From Anadara kagoshimensis (Eukaryota > Mollusca > Bivalvia > Arcoida > Arcidae), in NCBI GenBank assembly GCA_021292105.1, contig CM037860.1, positions 14,030,698-14,094,697 on the forward strand: DNA of 64,000 nucleotides, read 5' to 3'. The position numbers and the translations under genes were made by a program. The notes below the pieces were generated by a model that searched no databases, was not told the origin of the DNA, and saw only the letters and a program-made list of their open reading frames with translations. Shown piece by piece: positions 36,058 to 46,689 of the stretch. Each line of letters opens with the position of its first letter. Positions within the stretch are counted from its first letter, which is position 1.

Positions 36058-36190
36058 CAACTGTCGAAAGTTTGACATGGTCAGAGACTGAGAAAGATTA
36101 GGAGAAAGTTATTTCCTGTATTCTGTCGGTACGGTTTACTTAGTATTTAAATTATAGATTTTATAATACACATTATACACAATTTACCAG
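34206..36190. other. Non-coding sequence
   Basis: No exon was recognised. 34995-35060 is a truncated copy of the TA-flanked MITE family (acagtaaaacctcgttataa). 35530-35860 has the look of a diverged, reverse-oriented SINE (ggatcaactgagatacatgc at its right edge). Confidence 0.45.
35985..36055. repeat. (GA)n(TG)n microsatellite
   Basis: A short GA run followed by about 28 TG units. Confidence 0.95.
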
Positions 36191-36191
36191 C

Positions 36192-36264
36192 ATGTCTGGC
36201 AAGTTACAGTGTGGACCAACTACAGCTTCAGCACAAGTTTACAGGTGTTTCTTATTCTTAAAAC
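36192..36264 (+). CDS. Candidate coding fragment left of the 9.8-kb element
   Basis: An ATG at 36192 opens a frame (MSGKLQCGPTTASAQVYRCF..) that stays open up to the first base of the 9.8-kb element. Two readings are possible. Either an exon ends at 36244 (tttacag|gtgttt, weak donor), or the coding sequence simply runs into the element. In the second reading the frame matches the one at 46055-46265 if the flanks are a decayed 8-bp target duplication (cttaaaac against ctcagaaa). The family is not recognised. Confidence 0.3.
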
Positions 36265-37234
36265 GGTCCGTCGAAATACCCAATGCTACCCAAAGCCACC
36301 ATAAATAATGCTTAAATTTATGTTATATATCGTTAAATGGGTCCCTTATGATAAATTAGTGCTTAATTATTTAGTAATATTGCATGTTCTACCATCGGAC
36401 TAACTTTGACTTAATCAAGCTGTATGACAAGGGAGACAACCTGATGGGGGGTTTTTTTGTTTTGTTTTGTACGGCTGCAAACCTAACACCCTAACTCCAT
36501 TTGAAATAAAGATTTTATGATTTTGAATACATACGTACATTATATATACTTGGAGCATTATTTATTTTATGGAAATAATATTACATATCCGATTTCATAT
36601 ATACAAGTTCTAATTTGAATTTTTATTTAATATGTATTCCAAATCGACATTTTTTATGCCGAAGATATTCTATAAGTCTTTAACAGTAAGTTCCGGCATA
36701 ATATATGTTATGTTGAAACCGGCCTGTTGGAACTAATATTATATATTAAAAGTTCCAAGAGCCATTTTATAATATAACTCATTCCATAGATTTTTTTTAG
36801 AAAAAGATGTTATTCTTTAAACATAATATTCATTATAGGTGATAGGTAACGTAATTCATTGATACCAAAATAAATATCGCTTCCATATGAAACAAAATGC
36901 GTGCTTATAGTGCAAAATAAAGAGGGTAGCTAAAAAGGCGTTTTTAAAAAGGCTGACGTTATTTACACTTAGGTCGTATAGTCAAGGTAGCAGGCTGGCG
37001 TTATTTACACTTATGCATGCGCAATACGATAACTAGTATCAGCTGTAAAAGGGCAAGGTTGTGTTCAATGAAGTATATCGGCTAATATCGAGAACACTTT
37101 GCCATGGAGAGTTATATATGCCATTATTATATAATAAAAAAATTTAATTATTCAAACATGGCACTGTTGATAAATAATTAAATTAATTTAATTATATAAA
37201 TAATATGACGTATAATAACTGAACATGTTTCCAG

Positions 37235-38351
37235 ATCCCACGACGAGGACGTGGTTCTCACGATGATGATTGAACCCATATTAACTTATGCTTGTGAAGT
37301 CTGGGGATATGAAAATATTGCAATGTTAGAAAACGTGTACTTGAAATTTTTAAAGAGAATTTTAAAACTTAGAAAATCTACTCCGAATTACATGGTTTTT
37401 GGGGAAACAGGGAGATTTCCATTGACGATTAGAATCAAAAAAAGAATTGTTGCTTTTTGGATAAAACTTGTTCATAGTCCTAACAAATTGTCAAATTTAT
37501 TCTATAGACTACTCTTAAATTCTTTTAATAACGGATATGCCATAACTTGGACGAAAAATCTGAAAGAAATTTTTGATTCTCTTGGGTATAGTAATATTTG
37601 GATTACACAAGGGGATGGGTTAAATGAGAAATGGGTAGTTAAAACTATTGAACGAAAATTGCAAGATCAATTTATACAGAAATGGGAACAAGACATAAAT
37701 AATTCAAGTAAAGGGTTAACATATAAGATTATTAAAACTAGTTTTGGCTATGAACAATATTTATCCATTCTCCCAGAGTATTATTGGGTTTATATGCTTA
37801 AGTTCAGAACCTCAAATCATAAGTTACCTATAGAATCTGGTAGGTGGAATAGAACTCCTAGAGATGAACGTTTTTGTATTTTTTGTCAAAATATTATGGG
37901 AGACGAATTTCATTTTTTGTTTCAGTGTAAAAAATTAAAAATATAAGGTCAAAATACATTAAAGAACGTTTCTGGAAAAGACCAAATACACTCAATTTAT
38001 ATCAATTATTTAACAGCCTCAAGATTTAGATACACTTATTAATCTCAGTAAATATATTAAAGAAGGTCTTAAATGTTTTAGTTGAATTTCGGACAATACA
38101 CTTACACTTATTACTGGAAAATATGTACTTCTTTTATTTCTTGCTAGTAACCTTAGATGTAAACTTAGATGATATACAGTATTATAAACAATGTAGAACT
38201 ATGTATTTATATTTAATGTTTGTATGTATGAAATGTATATATATTTATTGTAAACATTGTGATGCAGGCATCGGATTTATATTATATGTAAATATACCTC
38301 TTGTACCACCTCCGGTGGTTTAGAGTGAATAAAGTTTGAATTGAATTGAAC
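37235..38351 (+). mobile_element. 5'-truncated non-LTR retrotransposon (LINE)
   Basis: The frame 37251-37946 encodes the C-terminal part of a LINE ORF2. It holds the post-RT block IEPILTYACEVWGYEN, VYLKFLKRILKLRKSTPNYMVFGETGRFPL, and a C-terminal CCHC-like module (CIFCQNIMGDEFHFLFQC). The frame then breaks near 37946 and continues in another frame for a further 40 or so residues. The 3' end is a short tandem tail (tttgaattgaattgaac) after AATAAA, as seen in CR1/Jockey-like elements. The catalytic RT core and endonuclease are absent, so it is dead on arrival. Confidence 0.8.
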
Positions 38352-38371
38352 TCACGGGATCCATTTATTTG

Positions 38372-38466
38372 ATTAGTTATCCATCTCAATGATTTAGAAT
38401 TAAAAAGAAAATGAGAAGTTTAGAAGCTTTTTGTGATAGTATACAAATTAAAATGGATAACTAATA
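38372..38466. repeat. 13-bp inverted repeat, hairpin
   Basis: attagttatccat and its reverse complement atggataactaat are separated by about 70 bp, immediately before the 171-bp array. Confidence 0.75.
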
Positions 38467-38480
38467 TATGACAAAATTTA

Positions 38481-39165
38481 TGGACAATTAGTATCTCTGA
38501 AGTTACACAAAGAGAGTGGATCTCACGAACAAAGTCGCAACTGATCACCTCAGAAAACTAATTGTACCGGTCCCTACAAATTTATTTCTAAAATAAACTA
38601 AAAAATGCCTTAACTAATATTTACACTTTTAAAAGAAAATTAAATATTTTATGGACAATTAATGTCTCTGAGGTTACACAAAGAAAGTGGATCTCACGAG
38701 CAAAGTCGCAACTGATCACCTCAGAAAATTAATTGTACCGGTCCCTACAAATTTATTTCTAAAATAAACTAAAAAATTCCTTAACTAATATTTACACTTT
38801 TAAAAGAAAATTAAATATTTTATGGACAATTAATGTCTCTGAGGTTACACAAAGAAAGTGGATCTCACGAGCAAAGTCGCAACTGATCACCTCAGAAAAT
38901 TAATTGTACCGGTCCCTACAAATTTATTTCTAAAATAAACTAAAAAATTCCTTATATAATATTTACACTTTTAAAAGAAAATTAAATATTTTATGGACAA
39001 TTAATGTCTCTGAGGTTACACAAAGAATGTGGATCTCACGAGCAAAGTCGCAACTGATCACCTCAGAAAATTAATTGTACCGGTCCCTACAAATTTATTT
39101 CTGAAATAAACTAAAAAATTCCTTAACTAATATTTACAAGAAATTAAAAGTTTTAATGAAGATTA
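38481..39165. repeat. 171-bp tandem repeat, 4 copies
   Basis: The landmark tggacaatta recurs at 38481, 38652, 38823 and 38994. The last three copies are almost identical. Each contains cgcaactgatcacctcagaa and ttaattgtaccggtccctac. The array lies immediately 3' of the Ulp1/PHD gene. Confidence 0.95.
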
Positions 39166-39171
39166 AATATT

Positions 39172-40217
39172 CTATTTCATTTGGTGTTCTGTTTCACAAA
39201 AGTCACTGCAAAAATATTTTGAATCAGACTTTGATAGAGACTCAATGGGCCCAGAATTGATACAAGAAACATGGTACCATTCCCCACAATTATTGCATTC
39301 TACCATTGCATCAGTTTTGTGATCGTAGATGTTTCTGCAACGGCAATATATTTCTATTTTTGCTGGCCATGTTTTGTGATGTTCCGTCGATTTGGCTTTA
39401 GGAAATGTGGAAATGGGGTAAATTCTTGCTGTTCTAAACATTTAACCAAATGGGCCCTCATTTCACTCTGATGGAAAAAAAAAGTTGCAGGATCATTTCC
39501 TAAACAAATAACATGACTGATAGCAATTGCAAATAAACCACAGTCTAAGCCACCGGATTGTTGCTGTACTAATTTATGATCAATTTCTATATATTTATTT
39601 TCACATTTCAAAACTGTACAAACTTGCTTGATCGTTTCAGTAGACGCTGCTTTGTTAAGACTGTCATACAGATTAATATGACCGTCTTCACAACCGATCG
39701 TTGAAACAACAATCCAATGTCCTAAACTATTTGGGCCTTCAAACAAAATTTGAACCATAGGACCAGAAACAGGGGTGAACAAATTTATGTTTTGGGAGTG
39801 CAAAGTTGTCTGGAAACCTTGAATTTTAAATTGAGATTTGAGTAGAGATTGGGCCGCAGTCAAAACCTCATCTGTAAGCATTCTACCTGATTCAATTTGA
39901 ATTTTATGTTCATGTTTTAACTCATAAAGTCTGTTTTTAACCCAAATATCATTCTCTATTGCTGCTATATCTATTTCAGTGTCAGAAATTTCCAAAACGG
40001 GTTGCTGGGCATCATTTTCCAAAATGTTTGTAGACGCATCTATTATACCACCCATTGGAGACTGATTTCCCTGTTCAAGGTTAATACTAATTTCTGAAGT
40101 TTTCATTCTCTTCTCAAGTTTATTTGTATTTGACTTTAATTTTCTTTTTTGGGGGGCGTGTATTTTACAAGGTCCAGTTTCACGATAACATCGCAACTTC
40201 TCAACTCGAATCAACAT
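39172..40217 (-). CDS. Ulp1-like (C48) cysteine protease with C-terminal PHD finger, frameshifted
   Basis: The first frame (40217 to 39354) is 287 residues. A basic N-terminus leads into a Ulp1/SENP-type core. The catalytic triad is visible as His167 (SLGHWIVV), Asp185 (NLYDSLN) and Cys226 (SGGLDCGLFA), with Gln218-220 as the oxyanion residue. A second frame (39441 to 39172) continues the protein with EIYCRCRN..DAMVECNNCGEWYHVSCI..YFCSDFC, a PHD-type zinc finger. The two overlap by 88 nt. The natural junction seems to lie near 39400-39415, where one indel would join HLVKCLEQQEFTPFP to FPKAKS. C48 peptidases cleave ubiquitin-like proteins; PHD fingers read chromatin. As part of a mobile element it may act on host sumoylation or chromatin, but this is inference. 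No introns. Confidence 0.8.
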
Positions 40218-40590
40218 TTATTTTCACAAATTCGTTTTGATTTAGTGATTTTTACGTGAATAAACAGACAAATTTGATTCAAATATACAAATAAATGCAA
40301 AAAATATTCATATTTGTAAACAAGGCAACACTAAAAAAAAAAAAATGTTTTTACTCAAATATATTTCTGTAACAATTAGGACTTAAAATGAAAATGTAAT
40401 AATGAATTTTAGATTTAGTGAGAAAATAGATTTTACGTAAAACTGGAGCCCGGTCTCTTACATAATGTACATTGCAATATGTACTCAAAATCGTAACATC
40501 AGTCAGCAGACGTTTAGGTGTTCCTTACAAGGCGGAAGGTTTACAGTTGGTCAAAACAAACGTCCGGTTGTCTCCCTTGTCATACAGCTT

Positions 40591-42200
40591 ACTAGAACGA
40601 ATAATCTTACTGGAATGGCTTATTTTTAACATTTGATATTTACCTGCCGTTAAACGGCAGATAATAGTAAAACATAAATGTTAAATAGCAAAATATGATG
40701 AAAATTGAACATGAAAAGGTATACGAGTTTAACGATAGAATTCTTCGATCTAACAGCTTACGTATCGTATCCTCAAGTGCTCTAACTTCGTGGTAGCGTC
40801 AAGTTCGTGGCATTTTGTTTACACCGGATATCAATCATAGGAAGCACATCACTGCACATGTTCAAAGTCAAAAAGGCGCCATAAGTGTTCAACTTTCTAT
40901 TTTCGTTAGAAAAAATTTAAAATATGTTTAAAAATTACCAAAATATGTAAAATATCGAAAATTTTAATTTTTAGACAAATTTTACTATTCCCAAATTATT
41001 CTTAAACTATCTCATTATTTTTTCGTCACGTGTAAAATAAATCAAGATGTAAACTATGTCGTCTGCAAAAAGAGTCTCTGACTTATTTATTCGATCCTGG
41101 TTTGAAACATTTAGTACCAGGTAAATATAGTTTGTAATGAAATCAAAAACGTGTGACACTTACGCCATTTTCAGTAAAATATATACATTTTTCACTATAT
41201 AATATGATGTAAAAACGGTGTAAAAACGAGGTCAATTGCTCATGTCATACCGGAAGTGTATGATCGTTTTTTCTTGTTATAAATTTTATTTTTTAACTAA
41301 TTCTGTTGTTAATCTAAACTAGACTACTTAAAATATATTTTTTCAGAGAAAATAAGTTTTTTAGAATTAATCACGTAAAATCACGTGATCCGGGAGATAG
41401 GCTGGTGGAAAAAAATTGAAGTTTCACAATAGGGGGACACGAGTGTTCAAAGCTGGCAACATAGCTGTCTTATATCATCATAGGTTAGGGGTCAAGAATC
41501 AACCTGTTGCCAAGCTGATTGACCCTTGGTTTAGTAGATAAAAGGTCAAAGGTCAGATAGTGTTTTTTTCCTAAAAATTAATCTTTATTAGTTTATAGCT
41601 GTCCAAATATATACTTTTTGAGATTTAAATAAATCAAATAAATCTGTTTTCATGCAATCATAGCATATTCATGTATTTTAACGTTGACTAGGAAGCTAAT
41701 TGAGACTGTTGAGGCTAAAATTTAAATATTTCAATGTTATTTTTCAAAATTCTGACACAAGCTTCAAGATAGAATAAAATAAAAGTATACATTCAACATC
41801 AAAGCATAAATCAAATTGTTAAAATATATTTCTTTTGTAAATACATGACTGTTATTAAAACAAATATATTGTTTAAACCCAGCTGATAATTTGAAATTTA
41901 TTAAAAGTTTAAAATCAAAGTACTGCAAGTACTGTAATCGGCAAGCCATAGTCACCAGAGTCTCTGGAATATATCAGTCACATCTAACGATTTCTTTTCA
42001 TTCATCAATATCACTATCTGTGGCATTATCATTCAAAGGGTTCAACCAATCAACGGTTCAACGGTCCCATTGCAAGTGCATACAGCCACTCACTTTAAAT
42101 TTTATGCCCTACATGTACATGTTGTAGTGCAACATGATTTATATTTACATTTCAGCAATGCATGACATGGTTTTGGTAAAGGTTATTTTCTCATTAAAAC
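40591..42200. other. Non-coding interior of the 9.8-kb element
   Basis: No coding frame was recognised. A 7-bp stem hairpin (ctgccgttaaacggcag) lies at 40645-40661. The part 41435-41530 is the left arm of an internal inverted repeat. Confidence 0.5.
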
Positions 42201-42201
42201 C

Positions 42202-42541
42202 CCCTACTGTAGCTCAATTGGTATAGCGCTCACTCCCCGTATGTGGCGAGTCCTGGGTTTGAACCCTAGTTGGGTCTGATCAAGACTTGAAATAAGGTAG
42301 TGACTTTTCTTTTGCCAAACACTCGGTATTTAGAAACGAAAGTCATGAGATCCTTTGAGAGAGATCATAAAAACCGATGCCCCGTGCCAAGGCGGGTGTA
42401 ACATGTTAAGGAACTTTTCCTGCACATTTTCCTAAGTTCACTGCAAAGGTCAAAATTTCTGCCACTTCACCTATAGCTGGTGACGTCTTGATATGACTGA
42501 AATACGTAAAAGCCCGTAAAACCCCATGCAATCGATCAATT
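42202..42541 (+). mobile_element. tRNA-derived SINE, family 1 (best preserved head)
   Basis: The A-box-like tagctcaattggtatagcgc and B-box-like gggtttgaaccc are spaced as in a tRNA. They are followed by aacactcggtatttagaaac, gcaaaggtcaaaatttct, cacctatagctggtgac and the 3' block ending ..cgtaaaacccc. No tRNA gene is implied: the cloverleaf 3' half is absent. Confidence 0.85.
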
Positions 42542-42861
42542 TGTAATTTTCTCATTAAAACTGTTTTAAGTCACATTCAGACTCGCACTAACTTAACTGT
42601 CCGAGAATAATCGTGAACATCAGGAAAATACTTAACCTAAGTCCAAAAAGTTAAGTTTGTTCATGATCCTTTGACCTGTAATTGTCTTAAAAAAGTTAAT
42701 GTTCAAAGTAAGATTTAAGCAAAAATAAAAAAAAAAAATAATAATAAGTTTAATTTGTGAAAAAAACTCAGATTTAAGTATAAAAATTAGTATTGTTCGT
42801 GGTCTTGTTGCCAGATGACAAGACAAAATTAGTAACGAAAAGTTTATGGTGGATCACAAAA

Positions 42862-43120
42862 CAAGGTTGCTTTGAAACACAAACACAAAAGCGACATTGG
42901 GGATGGATAGGTCATACCATCAAGACACCTGCCAATAACATCACAAAACTTTGAAATGGAACACACAAGAATAAAAGACACCTTGAGACACGTTTCTGGA
43001 ATTGAAACAGAGGGGGTAAAATTGTGCAGAACAGAGCCAGTTTGAGGGATTTTGTCGATGGACTAACCTCCACTGGGAGTTAAAGGCATACAGTACGCAA
43101 GTTAGTGAGACTAGCACCAT
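42862..43120 (+). mobile_element. Degenerate LINE 3' remnant
   Basis: Across shifting frames the sequence reads ..GHTIKTPANNIT.. then NKRHLETRF and SLRDFVDGLTSTG. This is the pattern of the conserved C-terminal end of RTE/Jockey-like ORF2 proteins in molluscs. Many stops and indels; extends vaguely to about 43960. Confidence 0.4.
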
Positions 43121-45142
43121 CTGTGTCCTATAGGTGACGGGAGATCCGGAACAAATACCAGGTATAACTAAATGCAGCCAAACAGCAGTTTAAGAGTGTG
43201 CACGTAGAATATGTAGGTCGGTTGCTTATGATGTTGGAAGCAAATTTTCAATTGTACTTTTCCCCTTGAGAGGAACAGTTTACATCGTAGATGAGAAATC
43301 CTCGCTAGGTACATTCAATGAAGACATCTACACTCACAAGTTCAGAAAAGTTTCCTCTTGCAAGAGTGGGAAGAAGAGCTGTGTTTTCCCTGGAAACACG
43401 GAATGCTGTATTTAGAATGTCCAGAAAGTTAATTGACAGCCTTACAGTCTGCAGTTGCATGGAATACTGGGAGCTTATTCCTCTGCAGAGGTGATAATTT
43501 TATGCTATGAACAGGGACGAACTTTAGATGTCCCGGGTCTGGAATCATACTTCCTCATTTAAAAGCAACAGAAGAATAAGTTCATCAGTATCACGACAGA
43601 CAACAACTGTTCTTTTATAGCCTTGCATCAACACCATGGGGAACAATTCTAGTAACGGCTTCCTTGTGTAAAGCTTTAAAAACGGTTACACTCCTTCTTC
43701 TGTATGAATTAAACATGCTGTCTGTTGGACCCCCTGATACCCTCAGCTAAGCTAAGAAGTGTCTTGGATTACTTCGAGATCCTATTTGTTTTCTTGGTGA
43801 CTCATAAAATCTTACCAATTTGATGCCAGAGGGACATTTTGATTATCAATAATTCTTCTAACAGAACGGAGATCTGATCCTCTTTTATCTAGATGGTTTC
43901 ACCTTTTATGGATTAGTTGTCATATCTATCATAATGGCATCAATTTTAATACATTTATCTTTCGCGTGGATAAAAACAGTTTGTGCGTTTCCTAACTCGC
44001 CGAATGTATTGATGCCTTTCCGTTTTCCCAGTGCTACAACTAAAGTTTGACCATTAATTATTTTGGTAGTAATGTCTCCATGCAAACTTCTTCCTCAGGG
44101 ATATTTTGAAGATCCGACTCGTCGGCTGCAGATAACAAGGGTCCTGGTGTATCAGATATAGAAAGCGGCACTAGGAATAGTTCGTGTTTCAACAGTTAAC
44201 TAATATTTCCACCAGAAAAAGAGAACACACTTGATAGTATTATACAGATACAGTCATTATAGCTAATCAAATCTTTCAGTACCACCAGTACTTTGATTTC
44301 TTTTTTTTAAAAAGTGGATACTTATATAAATACGGGCAATATGATTCAGTAAAATTATTTTAACAGAAGTCTAAAGTTTTGTTAAACAATTTCAAATGCA
44401 CCAGTGTGTTTGTATAGTTTTTATTTGCCACAATTAATCATATTTGTAAAGGTCAAATTTGTGCAAGCGTCTAATCTTATTTTTCATGGAAAACTTTGAA
44501 AATAAGTGACTGAATTAGTTGGATATGACTTTCTATTAATTTGAAGACACCATTTACATATTTAGAAGACAAAATGTATAAAGAAAAACTTCTGTAAGCC
44601 ACCTTGAATTTGTGTATAGGTCAATATGGGCATTTTCACTTGAACTTTGCACCCATTGACCTTTAGCTGCCCCCATAATGGCCCCTGGGTGAAATCTTGC
44701 TTGGCAACAAGCCGATTCTACCAAAGTAAAGTTCAAAGAAGGTTATGACATAACTTGCCACCTTTGAACACGTTGTCCTCCCTACATCGAAAAATAAGCG
44801 GTTTTTTCAAAATCCTCTACCAGACTAAGACCTCCCACGAACTTTCCACACATTCTTCAAAATGGCATCTATCTGGAAGGTATTGTTTACAAACGATGTT
44901 TACCGATATTTAACGAAAATAACCCAGGTTATTTCCGGTTTTGAAACTGATTTGACAAGACATTTGAAGTAAGACTCAAATGTTTATTGTTTGTTGACGA
45001 TTGCCAATTAATTTTTTGACACAAACTGTTAGTACCACGAACTTAGGACACACGAGGATACATTTGACTCGAAAATTGCATTGAACGTGCATTAATTCGA
45101 ATTAATTAAGCACTAATTTATTATAAGGGACCCATTTAACGA

Positions 45143-45345
45143 GAATTATAGTCATTTCGTACCATGACCATTTCGTACCATATCAACTACCATTTCGTAC
45201 CATAACCATTTCGTACCATAATCTTTGGCCATTTCGTACCATACACGCAAGCCATTTTATTATATTACAAGTACATAGCTACCATTACGTACCATATGAT
45301 AGTGAAGTGTTACCAATTCCTACAATAAATTTCGTATCATAGTGA

Positions 45346-45386
<41 letters not shown>

Positions 45387-45953
45387 AACGTTCTTACATG
45401 ATAGTAAAGTTCTTTATCAAAAACCCAATAAGACGAACATCTTCAAATAAAAAACGCTTGGACTTTGAGAATCTATGTTAAAATATGTTAAAAAACAATG
45501 TTTTTTTGCTGAACTAGGAGCATTAGATAAAAAAACAAAGGCTGGGTCACGAAATTTCCAAATGATAAAGTGGAGAATCTTATCAATTTCTTTTTCTTTT
45601 TTCCTGTTCTTCATATCAGGCTAATTAATATTAATAAGTAACACTTATTGATAAAGAACCTCTTTTTTTAAATATAATCAACAAATAATGTCATTATATT
45701 TTAAAAATATGGTACGAAATGGTAGTATTTTCATGTGCAGATTTTGAATGCATTATTTTATAAAATTTTGCTAGTCATTTCGTACCATAGAAATAGAAAC
45801 TTTGGGTACGAAGTTGTCATGGTACGAAATGGTAATGGTACGAAATGGTCATATGGCATGGTACGAAATGGACAGACTTGGGTACGAAATGGTAAATTTG
45901 GGTACGAAATGGTCGTGGTACGAAATGGTTATGGTACGAAATGACTAGCTTCG
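45143..45953. mobile_element. 811-bp element with 8-bp TSD and clustered ATTTCGTACC motifs
   Basis: It is flanked by TTTAACGA at 45135-45142 and 45954-45961. Removing it restores the right TIR of the 9.8-kb element to match the left one (cccatttaacgatatat), so both edges are certain. Inner ends share TAGTCATTTCGTACCAT inverted, while the outermost 6-7 bases differ. The left arm carries about six CATTTCGTACCAT motifs and the right arm about eight ATGGTACGAAATGG motifs. No open frame of note. The 8-bp duplication fits hAT or KDZ-type insertion. Confidence 0.85.
45351..45380. repeat. (CT)n microsatellite
   Basis: About 15 CT units inside the 811-bp element. Confidence 0.9.
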
Positions 45954-46054
45954 TTTAACGATATATAACATAAATTTAAGCATTACTTATGATGGCTTTG
46001 GGTAGCATTGGGTGACATTGGGTGGCATTGGGTATTTCGACGGACCCTCAGAAA

Positions 46055-46265
46055 TTCGAATTCCCCTTCAAAAGCAGAAACTTGATTTTCTTTTCAAACT
46101 GGAACAGTTGTTTATTAACAAAACCTTTATGGCAGACAAATGAGACGCTTGTTTGAAATTGTCTACAAAGTTCATGGTAGATCATCTGGACCACATCATG
46201 CACATGAATATCAAAAGACGAGTTTCACTGTTATTGGGACTCGATCAAAAAGAGGTTAACAATCG
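46055..46265 (+). CDS. Candidate coding fragment right of the 9.8-kb element, with one stop
   Basis: In one frame the sequence reads RIPLQKQKLDFLFKLEQLFI.. up to TGA (46140-46142), then DACLKLSTKFMVDHLDHIMH.., and KRRVSLLLGLDQKEVNNR to TAA at 46267. The composition is convincingly protein-like on both sides of the TGA. The frame agrees with the fragment at 36192-36264 across the 9.8-kb element if an 8-bp duplication is assumed. An alternative frame (QMRRLFEIVYKVHGRSSG..) from 46136 is also open. The end coincides with the TTAA insertion site of the next element. I do not recognise the protein; it may be a pseudogene or an exon with misread bases. Confidence 0.35.
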
Positions 46266-46689
46266 TTAAAGAGTACCTGTAACGAAAAATTTTTATTTCA
46301 TATATTTGTTAAATGCCATTTAAATATTACAATATCGAAAACCGCATCAAAATTGATGACCAAATAAGAAAGTTATAGCGGTTTGAAGGCCTTGAATTTG
46401 GCCCTCTCTGGTATATGGCGGACAGTACTAATAATGCTAATGTAGCGACGTATAATATGAATGGACAAAAAAATTAACGACTCTGGTGTTCATCTGTATA
46501 TGTCATATGAATCCTCATTATTTTGGGAAGAAATAGACAACCTTAAAATTGATGAAATTGGCTTTTAGCTGTATTATTTGATCCAGAAACAGACGATGAT
46601 ACGATGTACTTTACTGAGTGGAGACCCAGAATTTCTGAATGTTAGTCTAGACATAACCAAAAATATGCGTCGAGTATTATTTATCAAAT

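Larger units (their letters stand above)
36417..40590. repeat. 25-bp perfect inverted repeat bracketing the Ulp1/PHD gene
   Basis: AAGCTGTATGACAAGGGAGA (then caacc) at 36417-36441 is matched 25 of 25 by its reverse complement at 40566-40590. The flanks acttaatc and actagaac agree at 5 of 8 positions. The pair may be the ends of a second, inner element of 4174 bp or a subterminal repeat of the outer one. Confidence 0.8.
41435..44795. repeat. Internal inverted-repeat pair
   Basis: cgagtgttcaaagctggcaac (41450 region) and gaatcaacctgttgccaagc (41497 region) occur inverted and in mirrored order at 44750-44785 and 44695-44720, with substitutions. They bracket about 3.2 kb containing a SINE and LINE debris, so another degraded TIR element or foldback is likely. 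Confidence 0.55.
36265..46046. mobile_element. 9.8-kb TIR transposon carrying a Ulp1/PHD gene
   Basis: The left terminus (36265 to about 36372: GGTCCGTCGAAATACCCAAT...) is repeated inverted at the right terminus (ending 46046), with about 108 bp of high similarity. The right copy has two extra CACCCAATG-type units and is split by an 811-bp insertion. No exact flanking duplication is visible; cttaaaac / ctcagaaa (5 of 8) may be a decayed 8-bp one. Contents: a Ulp1-like protease/PHD gene, a dead LINE, a 171-bp tandem array, a SINE and LINE debris. Ulp1-like proteases are known passengers of several eukaryotic DNA transposon groups (KDZ/Zisupton, some Mutator-like elements, Polintons). I cannot assign it, and I found no transposase. 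Confidence 0.65.

Noticed and set aside
38481..39165. Alpha-satellite-like centromeric repeat
   Set aside because: Only the 171-bp length coincides; the sequence is unrelated, with four copies inside a transposon.
42202..42280. A true tRNA gene
   Set aside because: A- and B-box-like blocks are present but the 3' acceptor half is missing and the sequence runs into a SINE body.
43000..44736. A transposase for the 9.8-kb element
   Set aside because: Frames are short and broken; recognisable pieces resemble LINE ORF2 debris rather than a DDE transposase.
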